This document shows, one piece after another, positions 5,935 to 6,098 of a DNA stretch of 6,098 bases (within the stretch, counting starts at the first letter, position 1; each line of letters opens with the position of its first letter). The notes under the pieces are model-generated. The model saw only the letters and a list, made by a program, of their open reading frames with translations, ran no database searches and was not told the DNA's origin. A program made the translations under genes and the position numbers. Origin of the DNA: Chromatiaceae bacterium (GTDB taxonomy: Bacteria > Pseudomonadota > Gammaproteobacteria > Chromatiales > Chromatiaceae); NCBI GenBank assembly GCA_016880695.1, contig JAEHCY010000665.1:1-6098 (forward strand). Reading direction: 5' to 3'.

Positions 5935-6098
5935 GAATGGTCGGTCCCCCAGCTCTTCTTGTCCCCAACTTCACCTGTAGATCCAGAACCGCGGACGGCC
6001 AACCCGATCGACTGCTCTGGCCTGGTTTGCGGTGCACCAACCTGAGACCTATCTCCGTCCGTCAGCTTTCGGCTTTGCGCCGGCCGTCGAGGCCAACC
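5935..6098 (-). other. Upstream region of uvrY
   Basis: This edge stretch holds the uvrY Shine-Dalgarno (GGGGGA, 5950-5945) and an 8-base palindrome GGTGCACC (6031-6038). I see no convincing -35/-10 pair, no tRNA and no coding frame resembling the neighbours. Part of a riboswitch-like string (GCAAAGCCGAAAGC near 6067-6080) was considered and not accepted. Confidence 0.35.

Noticed and set aside
5831..6040. A 69-codon minus-strand frame overlapping the start of uvrY
   Set aside because: It overlaps uvrY in another frame, has no motif and no ribosome binding site of note.
6055..6085. Fragment like a cyclic-di-GMP (GEMM) riboswitch core, GCAAAGCCGAAAGC on the minus strand
   Set aside because: Only a short string matches. 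The paired GACGCAAAGCC and the closing P1 stem could not be placed, and the region runs off the window.

Overview
The window looks like a core chromosomal stretch of a GC-rich gammaproteobacterium. The evidence is the uvrY/gacA - uvrC - pgsA order on one strand, the arrangement known from Escherichia coli and relatives, together with a membrane-anchored cytochrome c5, which is typical of respiring or sulfur-oxidising gammaproteobacteria. The exact genus cannot be read from the sequence. All convincing genes lie on the minus strand, so the window is best read from right to left.

From the right: about 165 bp of leader (5935-6098) precedes a GacA/UvrY-type response regulator (5299-5934). After 22 bp comes a family 5 (UDGb-type) uracil-DNA glycosylase with four cysteines placed for an iron-sulfur cluster (4635-5276). 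A 233-bp spacer follows, carrying a REP-like palindrome (4436-4466), then the nucleotide excision repair endonuclease gene uvrC (2584-4401). Nine bases later comes pgsA, phosphatidylglycerophosphate synthase (1963-2574). Two DNA repair genes of different pathways (base excision and nucleotide excision) therefore sit in one co-directional cluster behind a global regulator.

The block from about 504 to 1953 is a dead insertion sequence of the ISAs1 type, beginning about 10 bp beyond the pgsA stop codon. It carries a broken DruA-like (DUF4338) gene at its 5' end and a broken ISAs1-family DDE transposase after it. By reading the minus strand across frames I could rebuild both proteins. They are interrupted by about ten frameshifts and two sizeable deletions; one joins the two genes and one removes the catalytic glutamate region of the transposase. 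The neighbouring genes are intact, so this is real decay rather than poor sequence.

At the left edge (1-359) is the start of a cytochrome c5-like gene with a GTG start, an N-terminal membrane anchor and a CFACH haem site, cut by the window end. A perfect TATAAT box at 451-456, between the dead element and this gene, is the likely -10 of its promoter. No RNA genes, CRISPR arrays or new multi-gene system were seen. The most unusual item is the decayed DruA-carrying element.
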